DNA of 32,997 nt from JBBREP01 sp036501845 (GTDB lineage: Bacteria > Actinomycetota > Acidimicrobiia > IMCC26256 > PALSA-610), in assembly GCA_036501845.1 (NCBI GenBank), contig DASXZO010000150.1:1-32997 (forward strand), in the 5' to 3' direction. How positions within the stretch are numbered: position 1 is the stretch's first letter; each line of letters begins with the position of its first letter. This document shows positions 16,192-24,322 of the stretch, one piece after another. The notes under the pieces were generated by a model that was not told where the DNA came from, searched no databases, and saw only the letters and a program-made list of their open reading frames with translations. A program made the translations under genes and the position numbers.

Positions 16192-16521
16192 TCAGGCGTC
16201 GTAGTTGACGGTGACGGTGCTGCTGGTGGGGAGTGACTGGCAGGTGAGCACCCAGCCTTCGGCGACCTCGTCGTCGGTGAGGGCATCGTTGGCGCGCATG
16301 CGCACGGTGCCGTCGTCGAGGTGGGCCATGCAGGTGGCGCAACGGCCGGCCTCGCAGGAGAACGGTGGGCGCAGGCCGGCACGGCGCGCGGTCTCGAGCA
16401 CCGTGTCGCCGTCGTGATACTCGACGGTGTGCACGGCGCGATCGAGCCGGATCACTACGGTCTCGGTGGCCGTGGCCCCAAGCGTGGCATGGTGGACGGT
16501 GGTGGGTTCGTCGGGGTTCAT
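16192..16521 (-). CDS. stand-alone [2Fe-2S] ferredoxin (plant type)
   Basis: This 109-residue protein carries C56-x4-C61-x2-C64 (SCEAGRCATC) and C94 (LTCQSLP), the ligand set of plant-type [2Fe-2S] ferredoxins, with the C-terminal pattern seen in the ferredoxin domain of KshB/PaaE-type reductases. Here it is a separate polypeptide with no flavin or NAD domain. It could donate electrons to the Rieske oxygenase or to the P450s in the window; none of these is adjacent, so the partner is inference. The ATG at 16521 fits the domain start; the ribosome-binding site is weak. It is divergent from the acyl-CoA synthetase gene. Confidence 0.92.
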   Translation of the reverse strand: MNPDEPTTVHHATLGATATETVVIRLDRAVHTVEYHDGDTVLETARRAGLRPPFSCEAGRCATCMAHLDDGTVRMRANDALTDDEVAEGWVLTCQSLPTSSTVTVNYDA

Positions 16522-16547
16522 GGCGTCTCGCCTCACCGCCTCGAAGC

Positions 16548-16562
16548 GGAAAGCTCCCTCTC
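16548..16562. promoter_or_regulatory. predicted shared operator, site 4
   Basis: The sequence GGAAAGCTCCCTCTC, preceded by GC, fits GRRAA-N5-YTYYC. It lies 26 bp from the ferredoxin start and upstream of the divergent ligase. A second, weaker inverted copy follows at 16570-16584 (minus-strand GAGAATGCCACTAAC, also preceded by GC). Confidence 0.5.
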
Positions 16563-16569
16563 GGTGTAC

Positions 16570-16584
16570 GTTAGTGGCATTCTC
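16570..16584. promoter_or_regulatory. weaker partner of operator site 4
   Basis: On the minus strand this reads GCGAGAATGCCACTAAC including the preceding GC, close to site 1 (GCGAGAATGGCTCTCTC) and site 6 (GCGAGAATGGCACTTTC). The left half-site is perfect and the right half is degenerate. The paired arrangement with 16548-16562 mirrors the pair at 30436-30484. Confidence 0.4.
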
Positions 16585-16617
16585 GCCTCGGTTCGCCGCC
16601 CCTGGCCGGTCCGGCCG

Positions 16618-18256
16618 GTGCCCGCCGCGCTGCGGCAGCACTACATCGACGCGGGGTTCTGGCGCGACGAGTCGCTCGGCGACCGGGTCGACACCTGCTT
16701 GCGGCGCACACCCGACGCCACGGTCAACGTGTGGTCGCGCGCGCCCGTGGCACGGCAGCTACGCCGACGTGCACCACGAGGCGCAGCGACTCGTGGGCGC
16801 ATTGCGCGAGCGCGGCGTCGAGCCGGGCGAGGTGGTGGCGTTCCAGCTGCCGAACTGGCGTGAGGCCGTGGTCGCCTTCTACGGGCTGGCCATGGGCGGC
16901 TACGTGCTCGTGCCGATCGTGCACATCTACGGCGCCAAAGAGGTGCGCTTCATCATGGCGCAAAGCGGCGCGCGCGCCTACATCTCTGCTGACCGCAACG
17001 GCTACGTCGACTACATCGACATCGTCGACGGCGCCGCGCCCGGACAGGTCGCCAACCTCGCGCATCACATCGTGGTCGAGACCACCGACGATCGCGTGCC
17101 CGCAACCACACACCCCGAACAGCAACGCGCGTCGTGGACCGACGCGGTGTCACGTGCGGCGCCGATCACCGACGTTGCGCACGCGGATCCCGACGACGTG
17201 TGCGTGCTCGCGTACACGTCGGGCACCACCAGCGATCCGAAGGGCGTGATGCACACGCACCGCACGCTCCTCGCCGAGTTGCCGCACATCACCCAGTGGA
17301 TCGCGCCGGGCGCACCGAATCTGATGGGCTCCCCCGTCACCCACGCCACCGGCATGCTCGGCGCGGTGCTCGGCCCCATGGACCTCGGCGAGAACATCCA
17401 CCTCATCGATCGCTGGGATCCCGACCACGCGCTCGACGTGATGCTCGAGGCCGGCATCGGCGCGGGCACCGGAGCGTCGGTGTTCCTCGCGAGCATCATC
17501 GACCACCCGCGCTTCACGCCCGAACACGCGCGGCTCATCCGCGGCGTCGGGCTCGGCGGCGCGCCGGTGCCCACCGCGCTGGCCGAGCGCGCCGCGGCGC
17601 ACGGAATCCGGCTCATCCGCGCGTACGGCTCCACCGAGCACCCGTCGATCACCGGCGGCCAGTACGACGATCCGGATCGGCAACGCAACGGCAGCGACGG
17701 CCGCCCGCTCGACGGCGTGGAGATGCGGCTCGTCGACGACGACGGCAACGACGTCGCGACCGGTCGGCCGGGCGAGATCGTGAGCCGCGGCCCCGACCTC
17801 AGCATGGGCTACACCGATCCCGCGCTCACCGCCGCGGCCTTCGACGCCGACGGCTGGTATCACACGGGCGACATGGGCGTGCTCGACCGCGACGGCTACC
17901 TCACGATCACCGACCGCCTCAACGACGTGATCATCCGCGGCGGCGAGAACATCTCCGCTGCCGAGGTAGAAGCGGCGATCTCGGCGCTACCAGCCGTGGC
18001 CGAGGTGGCAGTGGTGGCGGCGCCCGACGCGCGGCTCGGCGAGCACGCGTGCGCGTTCGTGCGGCTCGCACCACGCGACGCTGACACCGCACCCGCGTTC
18101 GACCTGGCGACGATCACCGCGCACCTGCAACAGGTTGGCATCGCCCGCCAGAAGTGGCCCGAGGAGCTGCGGATCGTGGACGACTACCCGCGCACGGCGT
18201 CGGGCAAGATCCGCAAGGTCGACCTGCGCGCCCAGCTGCGCGAGGCGCGACCGTGA
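16618..18256 (+). CDS. acyl-CoA synthetase (AMP-forming), apparent frameshift near 16738-16745
   Basis: This gene encodes an ANL-family acid-CoA ligase resembling cyclohexanecarboxylate-CoA ligases. From the FQLPNW region onward one frame has all core motifs: AYTSGTTSDPKG, RAYGSTEHP, WYHTGD, NDVIIRGGENIS and the C-terminal catalytic Lys in ASGKIRK. The expected N-terminus (VPAALRQHYIDAGFWRDESL to VNVWSR) is in a different frame, and the two meet in the GC-repeat tcgcgcgcgcccg at 16735-16747. Loss of two bases there, or gain of one, would explain the break. It may be a sequencing error, a phase-variable tract or a recent inactivation. The start is uncertain (GTG 16618 or 16564). The stop overlaps the next GTG. 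Intact, it would activate a cyclic carboxylic acid. Confidence 0.8.
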
Positions 18257-19083
18257 CGCAAATCCGCGTGCAGCCGATCGCCGGCGCGCTCGGCGCCGAG
18301 ATCCATGGCGTCGACCTCGCCGAGAACCTCTCCGACGACACGGTCGCCGCGATCCGCGCCGCCTGGCTCGAGCACCTCGTGGTGTTCTTTCGCGACCAGC
18401 CGCTCTCCGACGACGCGTTCCTCGCGTTCGCGCGGCGCATCGGCGAACCGGTGGAGTACCCGTTCGTGAAAGGCATCGACGGCTACCCGGAGATCATCGC
18501 GGTGGCGAAACTGCCCGACGAGACGGTGAACTTCGGCGGCATCTGGCACAGCGACACCGTGTATCTCGACCGCCCGCCGATGGGCACGATGCTCCTCGCC
18601 CGCGAGGTGCCGCCGGCAGGCGGCGACACCCTGTTCGCGAATATGTACGCGGCCTACGAGGCGTTGTCGCCAGGACTACGACGCGTGCTCGACGAACTCG
18701 TCGCAGTGAACAGCTCGGCCCTCGCCGACGTGTCGAAGACCCGTGAGGATCGCATTCGCGACAGTGGCGGGAGCGCCGACGTGGAGTACACGTCCGAGCA
18801 TCCTGTAGTGCGCACGCATCCCGAGACGCGCCGCAAGGCGCTCTACGTGAACGTCGCGCACACCGCGCGCTTCCGCGACATGACCGACGACGAGAGCCGG
18901 CCTTTGCTGCAGTTCCTCTTCGCGCACGCGGTGCGCGCGGAGTTCACTTGCCGCTTCCGCTGGGATGTCGCGTCGCTGGCGTTGTGGGACAATCGCTGCG
19001 CAATGCACAACCCGGTGAACGACTACCACGGGTTCACCCGCCGTATGCACCGCATCACGCTCGCGGGCGATACTCCGCACTGA
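18253..19083 (+). CDS. TauD/TfdA-family Fe(II)/2-oxoglutarate dioxygenase
   Basis: This 276-residue protein is a non-heme iron oxygenase that couples 2-oxoglutarate decarboxylation to hydroxylation of its substrate. The iron triad is H99 and D101 (WHSDTVY) and H252 (AMHNPVNDYHG), and R267 in RMHRITL is the expected 2-oxoglutarate anchor. The N-terminal GALGAEIHGVDL is typical of TauD. The GTG start lies in a four-base GTGA overlap with the ligase stop, so it is translated with the ligase. Taurine is an unlikely substrate in this context; hydroxylation of a carboxylic acid or other cluster intermediate is inference. Confidence 0.93.
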   Translation: MTQIRVQPIAGALGAEIHGVDLAENLSDDTVAAIRAAWLEHLVVFFRDQPLSDDAFLAFARRIGEPVEYPFVKGIDGYPEIIAVAKLPDETVNFGGIWHSDTVYLDRPPMGTMLLAREVPPAGGDTLFANMYAAYEALSPGLRRVLDELVAVNSSALADVSKTREDRIRDSGGSADVEYTSEHPVVRTHPETRRKALYVNVAHTARFRDMTDDESRPLLQFLFAHAVRAEFTCRFRWDVASLALWDNRCAMHNPVNDYHGFTRRMHRITLAGDTPH

Positions 19084-19117
19084 ACCACAGCCCGCCGAAC
19101 CCGGAGCCGAACGCCTC

Positions 19118-20749
19118 ATGCGACCCTTGCCGCAGCTCACGCCGTTCAACGAATGGTTCTGGACGTCTGGCGCCGACGGCACCCTGCGCATCCAGCGCTG
19201 CCACGACTGCCAGACGCTCGTGCACCCGCCGGTGCCGATCTGTCCGGCGTGCCGCAGCCGCGAGTGGGAACCGAGCGCGATGTCGGGGCGCGCGACGGTG
19301 GTCGGTTTCACAGTCAACGCGCACCAGTGGCTGCCGGGATTCGAGCCGCCGTATGTGATCGCCAACGTCGCGCTGGCCGACGACCCGTCGATCCGGCTCA
19401 CCACCAACATCGTGAATTGCGCGCCCGACGACGTGCACATCGGCCAAGAGGTCGCGGTGCGCTTCGAGCACCACGAAGACGTGTGGATTCCTCTGTTCGA
19501 ACCGACGGGTGCCCACGATCCCGTCGAGCGTGTTCCCGAGCCGCAGCGGCCCACACCTCGCGCACCGATCAGCACCGATCGCTTCGAGCATCGCTCGGTG
19601 CTGTCGGGCGTCGGCCGTTCGGCGATCGGCCGTCGACTGATGCGCGACCCACTCTCGCTCACGGTGGATGCCTGCCTCGCGGCCATTGCCGACGCGGGGT
19701 TGACGCCGGCCGATATCGACGGCCTGTCGACCTATCCGGGCATGGCCGCGGGTGGCATGAGCGAGGGCGGCGTGACCGCAGTGGAGGAGGCGCTGCGGCT
19801 GCACCCCACCTGGATCAACGGCGGCATGGACATCCCCGGCCCGGGTGGCTCGGTGATCGCAGCGATGCTCGCGGTCGCGGGCGGCTTGTGCCGCCACGTG
19901 CTGTGCTTCCGCACGGTGTGGGAGTCGAGCTACGCGACGTTGCAGCTCGGCGGCATGCCCAGCGGCCGTGCGTCCGGACCGCTGATGGAATGGCGCGCGC
20001 CGTTCGGCGCCATGTCGGCAGGGAACTGGATCGCGATGCACGCCAACCAGTACCTGCATCGCTACGGCGCGACGCGCGAGACGGTGCTGGCGCCGATCGC
20101 GCTCAACGGGCGCGCCAACGCGGGCCGTAACCCACTCGCGATCTATCGCGATCCGATGACGCTCGACGACTATCTCGGCGCGCGGCCGATCACGTCGCCG
20201 TTCGGTCTCTTCGACTGCGACGTGCCGTGCGATGCGTCGGTCGCGGTGATCGTGTCGGACGCATCGGTCGCCGGCGACCTTCCCAAACCGGCCATCCGTA
20301 TCGACGCGATGGGCACGCAGATCACCGAGCGCATCTCGTGGGAGCAGGACACGATCACGCACGAGCCACAGGTGCTCGGCCAGGCGGCCCACCTCTGGAC
20401 GCGCACTGCCCTGACGCCGGCCGATGTCGACCTCGCGCTCCTGTACGACGGCTTCACGTTCAACGCGGTCACGTGGCTCGAGGCGCTCGGCTTCTGCGGG
20501 CTCGGCGAGGCCAAGGACTGGCTCGACGGCGGGCGCACGATCGCACTCGACGGCGCCATGCCGGTGAACCCGCACGGTGGGCAGCTCTCAGAGGGGCGCA
20601 CGCACGGTTTCGGATTCATCTACGAGGCGATCACCCAGCTCCGTCACGACGCCGGCGAACGCCAGGTGGCGAACGCTCGCACCGCGGTGCTCACGTCGGG
20701 CGGCGGCACACCGTCGGGCGTGCTCTTGTTGCAGCGCGACGGCGTGTGA
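19118..20749 (+). CDS. DUF35 (zinc ribbon/OB-fold)-thiolase fusion, Ltp2-like
   Basis: This 543-residue protein joins two parts that are usually separate. Residues 1-130 are a DUF35 domain with a zinc ribbon (C28-x2-C31, C42-x2-C45) and an OB-fold; about 130-155 is a Pro-rich linker; 155-543 is an SCP2-thiolase-like domain. The place of the thiolase nucleophile Cys reads GPGGS (241-245), with no Cys, and NPHGGQLSEGRTHG (484-497) replaces the GHPxGASG loop. Ltp2 with the DUF35 part of ChsH2 forms a retro-aldol lyase in steroid side-chain removal; by analogy this fusion is probably an aldol lyase and not a thiolase. The gene is 34 bp after the TauD gene and 5 bp before a crotonase gene that could supply its beta-hydroxyacyl-CoA. 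Confidence 0.9.
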   Translation: MRPLPQLTPFNEWFWTSGADGTLRIQRCHDCQTLVHPPVPICPACRSREWEPSAMSGRATVVGFTVNAHQWLPGFEPPYVIANVALADDPSIRLTTNIVNCAPDDVHIGQEVAVRFEHHEDVWIPLFEPTGAHDPVERVPEPQRPTPRAPISTDRFEHRSVLSGVGRSAIGRRLMRDPLSLTVDACLAAIADAGLTPADIDGLSTYPGMAAGGMSEGGVTAVEEALRLHPTWINGGMDIPGPGGSVIAAMLAVAGGLCRHVLCFRTVWESSYATLQLGGMPSGRASGPLMEWRAPFGAMSAGNWIAMHANQYLHRYGATRETVLAPIALNGRANAGRNPLAIYRDPMTLDDYLGARPITSPFGLFDCDVPCDASVAVIVSDASVAGDLPKPAIRIDAMGTQITERISWEQDTITHEPQVLGQAAHLWTRTALTPADVDLALLYDGFTFNAVTWLEALGFCGLGEAKDWLDGGRTIALDGAMPVNPHGGQLSEGRTHGFGFIYEAITQLRHDAGERQVANARTAVLTSGGGTPSGVLLLQRDGV

Positions 20750-20754
20750 TTCAC

Positions 20755-21531
20755 ATGACCGACGAGCAACCGCTCCACACCAGTCACGTCGGCAACGTGC
20801 TCGTTGCCCGGCTCGACCGTTCCGATGCTCGCAACGCGCTCACGCCCGCGCTCATCAACGCGATCGGCGGTGCCGTCGTGGCCGCCGAGACCGACGACGC
20901 CGTGCGCGCGATCGTGCTCACCGGCTCGGGCGAGCGGGCCTTCTGCGCGGGCATGGACCTGCGCGCGTTCGCGAGCGGCGTCGAGTTCACGCTCGACGAC
21001 GCCACGAGCGATGCGTTCATGCGGTTGCTCGACGGCCGCGCTCGAGTCCCCGTGGTGGGCGCGGCCAACGGCGCCGCCGTCGCGGGTGGCTTCGAGCTGA
21101 TGCTCGCGTGTGACGTGATCGTGGCGGCCGAGCACGCGACGTTCGCGTTGCCCGAGGTGAAGCGCGGCCTGATCCCGGCCGGCGGCGGCATCTTCCTCGG
21201 CACGCGTGTGCCGCTCGGCGTCGCCCTCGAGATCACGCTCACGGGCGACGCGATCAGTGCAGCCCGCGCCTACGAGCTCGGTCTCGTCAACGCAGTAGTC
21301 GCGGCCACCGACCTCTTGCCGCGCGCGCTCGATCTCGCCGAGCGCATCGCCGGCAACGGGCCGCTCGCGGTCGCGGCGATCAAGGAGTTGGTGCGCCTCG
21401 GCGTCGACGACGCAGCACGGGCACGCGAACGGATGCGCGAGCTGCAACCAGAAGTGTTCGCGAGCGAGGACGCCCAAGAGGGCGCGCGGGCCTTCGTGGA
21501 GAAGCGCGCGCCCGTGTGGCGGGGTCGCTGA
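20755..21531 (+). CDS. enoyl-CoA hydratase/isomerase, canonical active site
   Basis: This 258-residue crotonase retains both catalytic glutamates: E114 (AGGFELMLACD) and E134 (LPEVKRGL). The oxyanion-hole segments CAGMDLRAF (64-72) and NGAAVAGG (105-112) are also present. It would hydrate a 2-enoyl-CoA to the 3-hydroxyacyl-CoA that the preceding DUF35-thiolase fusion could cleave by retro-aldol reaction. The ATG at 20755 lies five bases after the upstream stop, without a strong ribosome-binding site, so it may be coupled. Confidence 0.93.
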   Translation: MTDEQPLHTSHVGNVLVARLDRSDARNALTPALINAIGGAVVAAETDDAVRAIVLTGSGERAFCAGMDLRAFASGVEFTLDDATSDAFMRLLDGRARVPVVGAANGAAVAGGFELMLACDVIVAAEHATFALPEVKRGLIPAGGGIFLGTRVPLGVALEITLTGDAISAARAYELGLVNAVVAATDLLPRALDLAERIAGNGPLAVAAIKELVRLGVDDAARARERMRELQPEVFASEDAQEGARAFVEKRAPVWRGR

Positions 21532-21537
21532 CGCACC

Positions 21538-22512
21538 ATGCGAGCCGCGATCTGCCGCGAGTACGGAGCGCCCGACGTGGTGCAGGTCGACGACGTGCCG
21601 GCCCCGGCGCTCGGTGCGGGCCAGGTTCGCGTGCGCGTGCACGCCGCGGCAGTGAACTTCCCCGACGTGCTCATCGTGGCCGACCGCTACCAGGTGTCGG
21701 TGGCGCCACCATTCGTTCCCGGCAGCGAGTTCGCCGGCGTCGTAATGGAAACCGCCGACGACGTTGCATCGCCGCCGCCCGGCACGCGCGTGTTCGGCGC
21801 CACGCTCGCCGGCGCGTTCGGCGAAGAGGTTGTGGTAGCCGCGGCTTCACTCAACCTGGTGCCCCACAGCGTCGACGACCGGCACGCCGCGGCGTTCGGC
21901 GTGGCGCACAGCACCGCGTACCACGTGCTGCGTTCGTTCGCGGCGCTGCAACCTGGCGAAGAGCTCATCGTGCTCGGGGCCGGCGGCGGTGTGGGCCTCG
22001 CGGCCGTGCAGCTCGGCGCGGTGATGGGCGCCAACGTGACCGCGGTGGCGTCGTCTCAGGAGAAGCTCGCAGTCGCAGGGCAGTACGGCGCGACCAATCT
22101 CGTCGATCACCGCGCGGGCTCGTTGCGCGACGGTGTACGCGCGGTGCTGCCGGGCGGTGGCGACGTGGTGATCGATCCAGTGGGCGGTGACCTCTCCGAG
22201 CCGGCGCTGCGTTCGATGCGATGGGGCGGCCGCTTCGTGACCGTGGGTTACGCCGCGGGTGTGATCCCGAAGATCCCGCTGAACCTCGTGCTGCTCAAGG
22301 GCGTGCACGTACTCGGCTTCCAGATGATCGACTTCATGACCCACCGTCCCGACGAGCTGGCGCGCAACCAGCGCGAGCTCCTCGAGCTGTTTGCCACCGG
22401 CCAGGCGACGCCGCACATCGGCGCCACGTTCGCGCTCGCCGACGTGGCCGCCGCGCTCCAGTACGTGGCCGACGGCCGTGCCATCGGCAAGGTCGTCCTC
22501 GACATCGCGTGA
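21538..22512 (+). CDS. zinc-free quinone oxidoreductase-like MDR (NADPH-dependent)
   Basis: This 324-residue medium-chain reductase has the N-terminal GroES-like domain (residues 1-125) and a Rossmann domain with GAGGGVG at 147-153. It lacks the Cys/His zinc ligands of alcohol dehydrogenases, as in QOR and NADPH:quinone reductases. It could reduce an enone or enoyl-CoA. It starts six bases after the crotonase stop and ends the operon of ligase, TauD, fusion thiolase, crotonase and MDR. A hairpin element begins seven bases after its stop. Confidence 0.92.
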   Translation: MRAAICREYGAPDVVQVDDVPAPALGAGQVRVRVHAAAVNFPDVLIVADRYQVSVAPPFVPGSEFAGVVMETADDVASPPPGTRVFGATLAGAFGEEVVVAAASLNLVPHSVDDRHAAAFGVAHSTAYHVLRSFAALQPGEELIVLGAGGGVGLAAVQLGAVMGANVTAVASSQEKLAVAGQYGATNLVDHRAGSLRDGVRAVLPGGGDVVIDPVGGDLSEPALRSMRWGGRFVTVGYAAGVIPKIPLNLVLLKGVHVLGFQMIDFMTHRPDELARNQRELLELFATGQATPHIGATFALADVAAALQYVADGRAIGKVVLDIA

Positions 22513-22519
22513 CCACTCC

Positions 22520-22568
22520 GTTCTCGGTGCATACCGGCGTGAAAATCCGCGTCGTATGCACCGAGAAC
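22520..22568 (+). repeat. dispersed inverted-repeat element, copy 2 (also terminator)
   Basis: Perfect 15-bp arms, GTTCTCGGTGCATAC (22520-22534) and its complement (22554-22568), flank the 19-bp loop CGGCGTGAAAATCCGCGTC. The arms and loop ends match the element at 16110-16178 in the opposite orientation. It starts seven bases after the MDR stop and can act as a terminator. Confidence 0.8.
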
Positions 22569-22604
22569 CGGAGAAAACGGGCGGTAACTCCATATCCGTA
22601 AACT

Positions 22605-22619
22605 GGAAACGTCGTTTCC
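22605..22619. promoter_or_regulatory. predicted shared operator, site 5 (most symmetric copy)
   Basis: GGAAACGTCGTTTCC has perfect 7-bp arms around one central base and is the most symmetric copy of the GRRAA-N5-YTYYC motif. It follows a TAAACT box (22599-22604) and lies 113 bp before the FadD3-like gene. It resembles GAAAC-N4-GTTTC operators of TetR regulators such as PsrA, by general knowledge only. Confidence 0.6.
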
Positions 22620-22684
22620 GGCAGTGGTACTGTTCGACCAGCCGAGCGACCGCGAACCGACAATCTGCGACAGCGACTCCGGAG

Positions 22685-22726
22685 CGAGGGAAGGCCCACC
22701 GGCCCGTGAGCGAAGCGAACAAGAGG
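22685..22726 (+). repeat. type B leader repeat, copy 2 (before FadD3-like ligase)
   Basis: This stretch runs from CGAGGGAAGGCCC through GTGAGCGAAGCGAA to AAGAGG and ends six bases before the ATG at 22733. It matches the leader of the ALDH gene (4673-4713, minus strand). The purine-rich end may be part of the ribosome-binding site. Confidence 0.75.
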
Positions 22727-22732
22727 TAGGAG

Positions 22733-24322
22733 ATGCGTTCTCCGGTCGAGTGGCCGACGATTCCCGCGATGGTGCGGGCCGCGGCACTCCGTGCGCCCGA
22801 GGCTGACGCCATCGTGGAGGGCGATCGGCGCGTGACGTACGCGGATCTCGCGGCGCGCGCCACCGGCGCGGCGTGTGCGCTCGTTGCCTCGGGCGTGCAA
22901 CCCGGTGAACGGGTGGCACTGTGGGCACCGAATTCGATCGAGTGGATCGTGGCCGCGCTCGGTATCACCACTGCGGGCGCGGTCCTCGTACCGATCAACA
23001 CCCGCTTCAAGGGCACGGAAGCGGCCGACATCATCGGGCGTAGCGGCGCGCGGGTGCTGTTCACCGTGCGGGGATTCCTCGACACCGACTACCCGGCGCT
23101 TCTGGCGTCGAGCGGCACGTCGTTCCCCTCGCTCTCGCACACGGTGCTGCTCGCCGGCGATCCGGGCGAAGGAGCGATCGGCTGGGACGAGTTCGCAGCC
23201 GGCGGCGCGTGCGTGTCGATGGCCGAGATCGATGCGCGAGTCGCGGCACTGCGGCCCGACGACCCGAGCGACGTGGTGTTCACGTCGGGCACGGCCGGCC
23301 GGCCGAAGGGTGTGGTCATGGCACACGGCCAGACGTTGCGCGCCTATCTCGACTGGTGCGATTGGGCCGACCTGCGTGCCGGCGACCGGTATCTGATCGT
23401 GAACCCGTTCTTCCACATCTTCGGGTACAAGGCGGGCGTGCTTGCGTCGTTGATGCGTGGCGCCACGATCTTCCCACTCGCAGTGTTCGACCCCGACGTG
23501 GTGTGCGGCATCGTCGAGCGCGAGCGGATCACCGTGTTGCCCGGCGCGCCCACGCTCTACCAATCGCTGCTCGACTCCCCGGCCCGCAACGCGCTCGACA
23601 TCGCGAGCCTGCGCCTGGCGGTCACGGGCGCAGCCGATATCCCGGTGGAGTTGATCCGCCGCGTGCGCGAGGAGTTGCCGTTCGAGCGCATCCTCACCGG
23701 TTACGGGCTCACCGAGGCCGGCACCGTCACCGGGAGCCGGCCCGACGACGACTTCGAGCACATCGCCGCAACGGTCGGTGTGGCCTGGCCCGGCTTCGAG
23801 GTCCGCACCGTCGACGGAGCCGGCAACCACACCAAGCCCGACGAGCCCGGCGAGGTGATTGTGCGTGGCGACACGGTGATGCGCGGGTATCTCGACGATC
23901 CCGACGCCACCGCCGCGGCCGTGGACGCCGACGGCTTCCTGCACACCGGCGATCTCGGCACGTTCGACACCGACGGCTACCTGCGCATCGTGGGGCGTAT
24001 CAAGGACATGTTCATCGTCGGCGGCTTCAACGCCTATCCGGCCGAGATCGAGAACCTGCTCCTCGCCCACCCCGCAGTTGCGCAGGCGGCCGTGATCGGC
24101 ATTCCCGACGCGCGGCTCGGCGAAGTCGGCATGGCCTTCGTAGTCGCAACGGCCGGCGCCGCGCTCGAACCTGCGGCACTCATCGAGTGGTCGCGTGACC
24201 GTATGGCGAACTTCAAAGTCCCGCGTCGCGTCGAACTCGTCGGCATGCTGCCCGTCAACGCCACCGGCAAAGTCGTGAAAGACGAACTGCGCGCCAAGGC
24301 CGCAGCACAAGGGAGTGAGTGA
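22733..24322 (+). CDS. FadD3-like acyl-CoA ligase
   Basis: This 529-residue ANL ligase activates a carboxylic acid through an acyl-adenylate to its CoA thioester. Visible motifs are TSGTAGRPKG (184-193), NPFFHIFGYKAG (224-235), GYGLTEAG (323-330), HTGDLG (404-409), GRIKDMFIVGGFN (421-433) and the catalytic K513 in TGKV. NPFFHxFGYKAG and the overall pattern resemble FadD3, which activates the HIP propionate left after steroid ring cleavage; the specificity is inference. The ATG at 22733 has GGAG directly adjacent and AGAGG 7 bases upstream. It is the first gene of a six-gene operon (ligase, DUF35, thiolase, small ACAD, large ACAD, crotonase). Confidence 0.92.
   Translation: MRSPVEWPTIPAMVRAAALRAPEADAIVEGDRRVTYADLAARATGAACALVASGVQPGERVALWAPNSIEWIVAALGITTAGAVLVPINTRFKGTEAADIIGRSGARVLFTVRGFLDTDYPALLASSGTSFPSLSHTVLLAGDPGEGAIGWDEFAAGGACVSMAEIDARVAALRPDDPSDVVFTSGTAGRPKGVVMAHGQTLRAYLDWCDWADLRAGDRYLIVNPFFHIFGYKAGVLASLMRGATIFPLAVFDPDVVCGIVERERITVLPGAPTLYQSLLDSPARNALDIASLRLAVTGAADIPVELIRRVREELPFERILTGYGLTEAGTVTGSRPDDDFEHIAATVGVAWPGFEVRTVDGAGNHTKPDEPGEVIVRGDTVMRGYLDDPDATAAAVDADGFLHTGDLGTFDTDGYLRIVGRIKDMFIVGGFNAYPAEIENLLLAHPAVAQAAVIGIPDARLGEVGMAFVVATAGAALEPAALIEWSRDRMANFKVPRRVELVGMLPVNATGKVVKDELRAKAAAQGSE

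Noticed and set aside
19118..20749. Two separate genes wrongly joined
   Set aside because: The frame is continuous through the Pro-rich linker with no stop, and there is no good start or ribosome-binding site before the thiolase part, so a genuine fusion is more likely.
22605..22619. Assignment of the palindrome to KstR or KstR2
   Set aside because: The sequence lacks the AACnnGTT or CAAGnnCTTG cores of those operators, so a different regulator is more likely.
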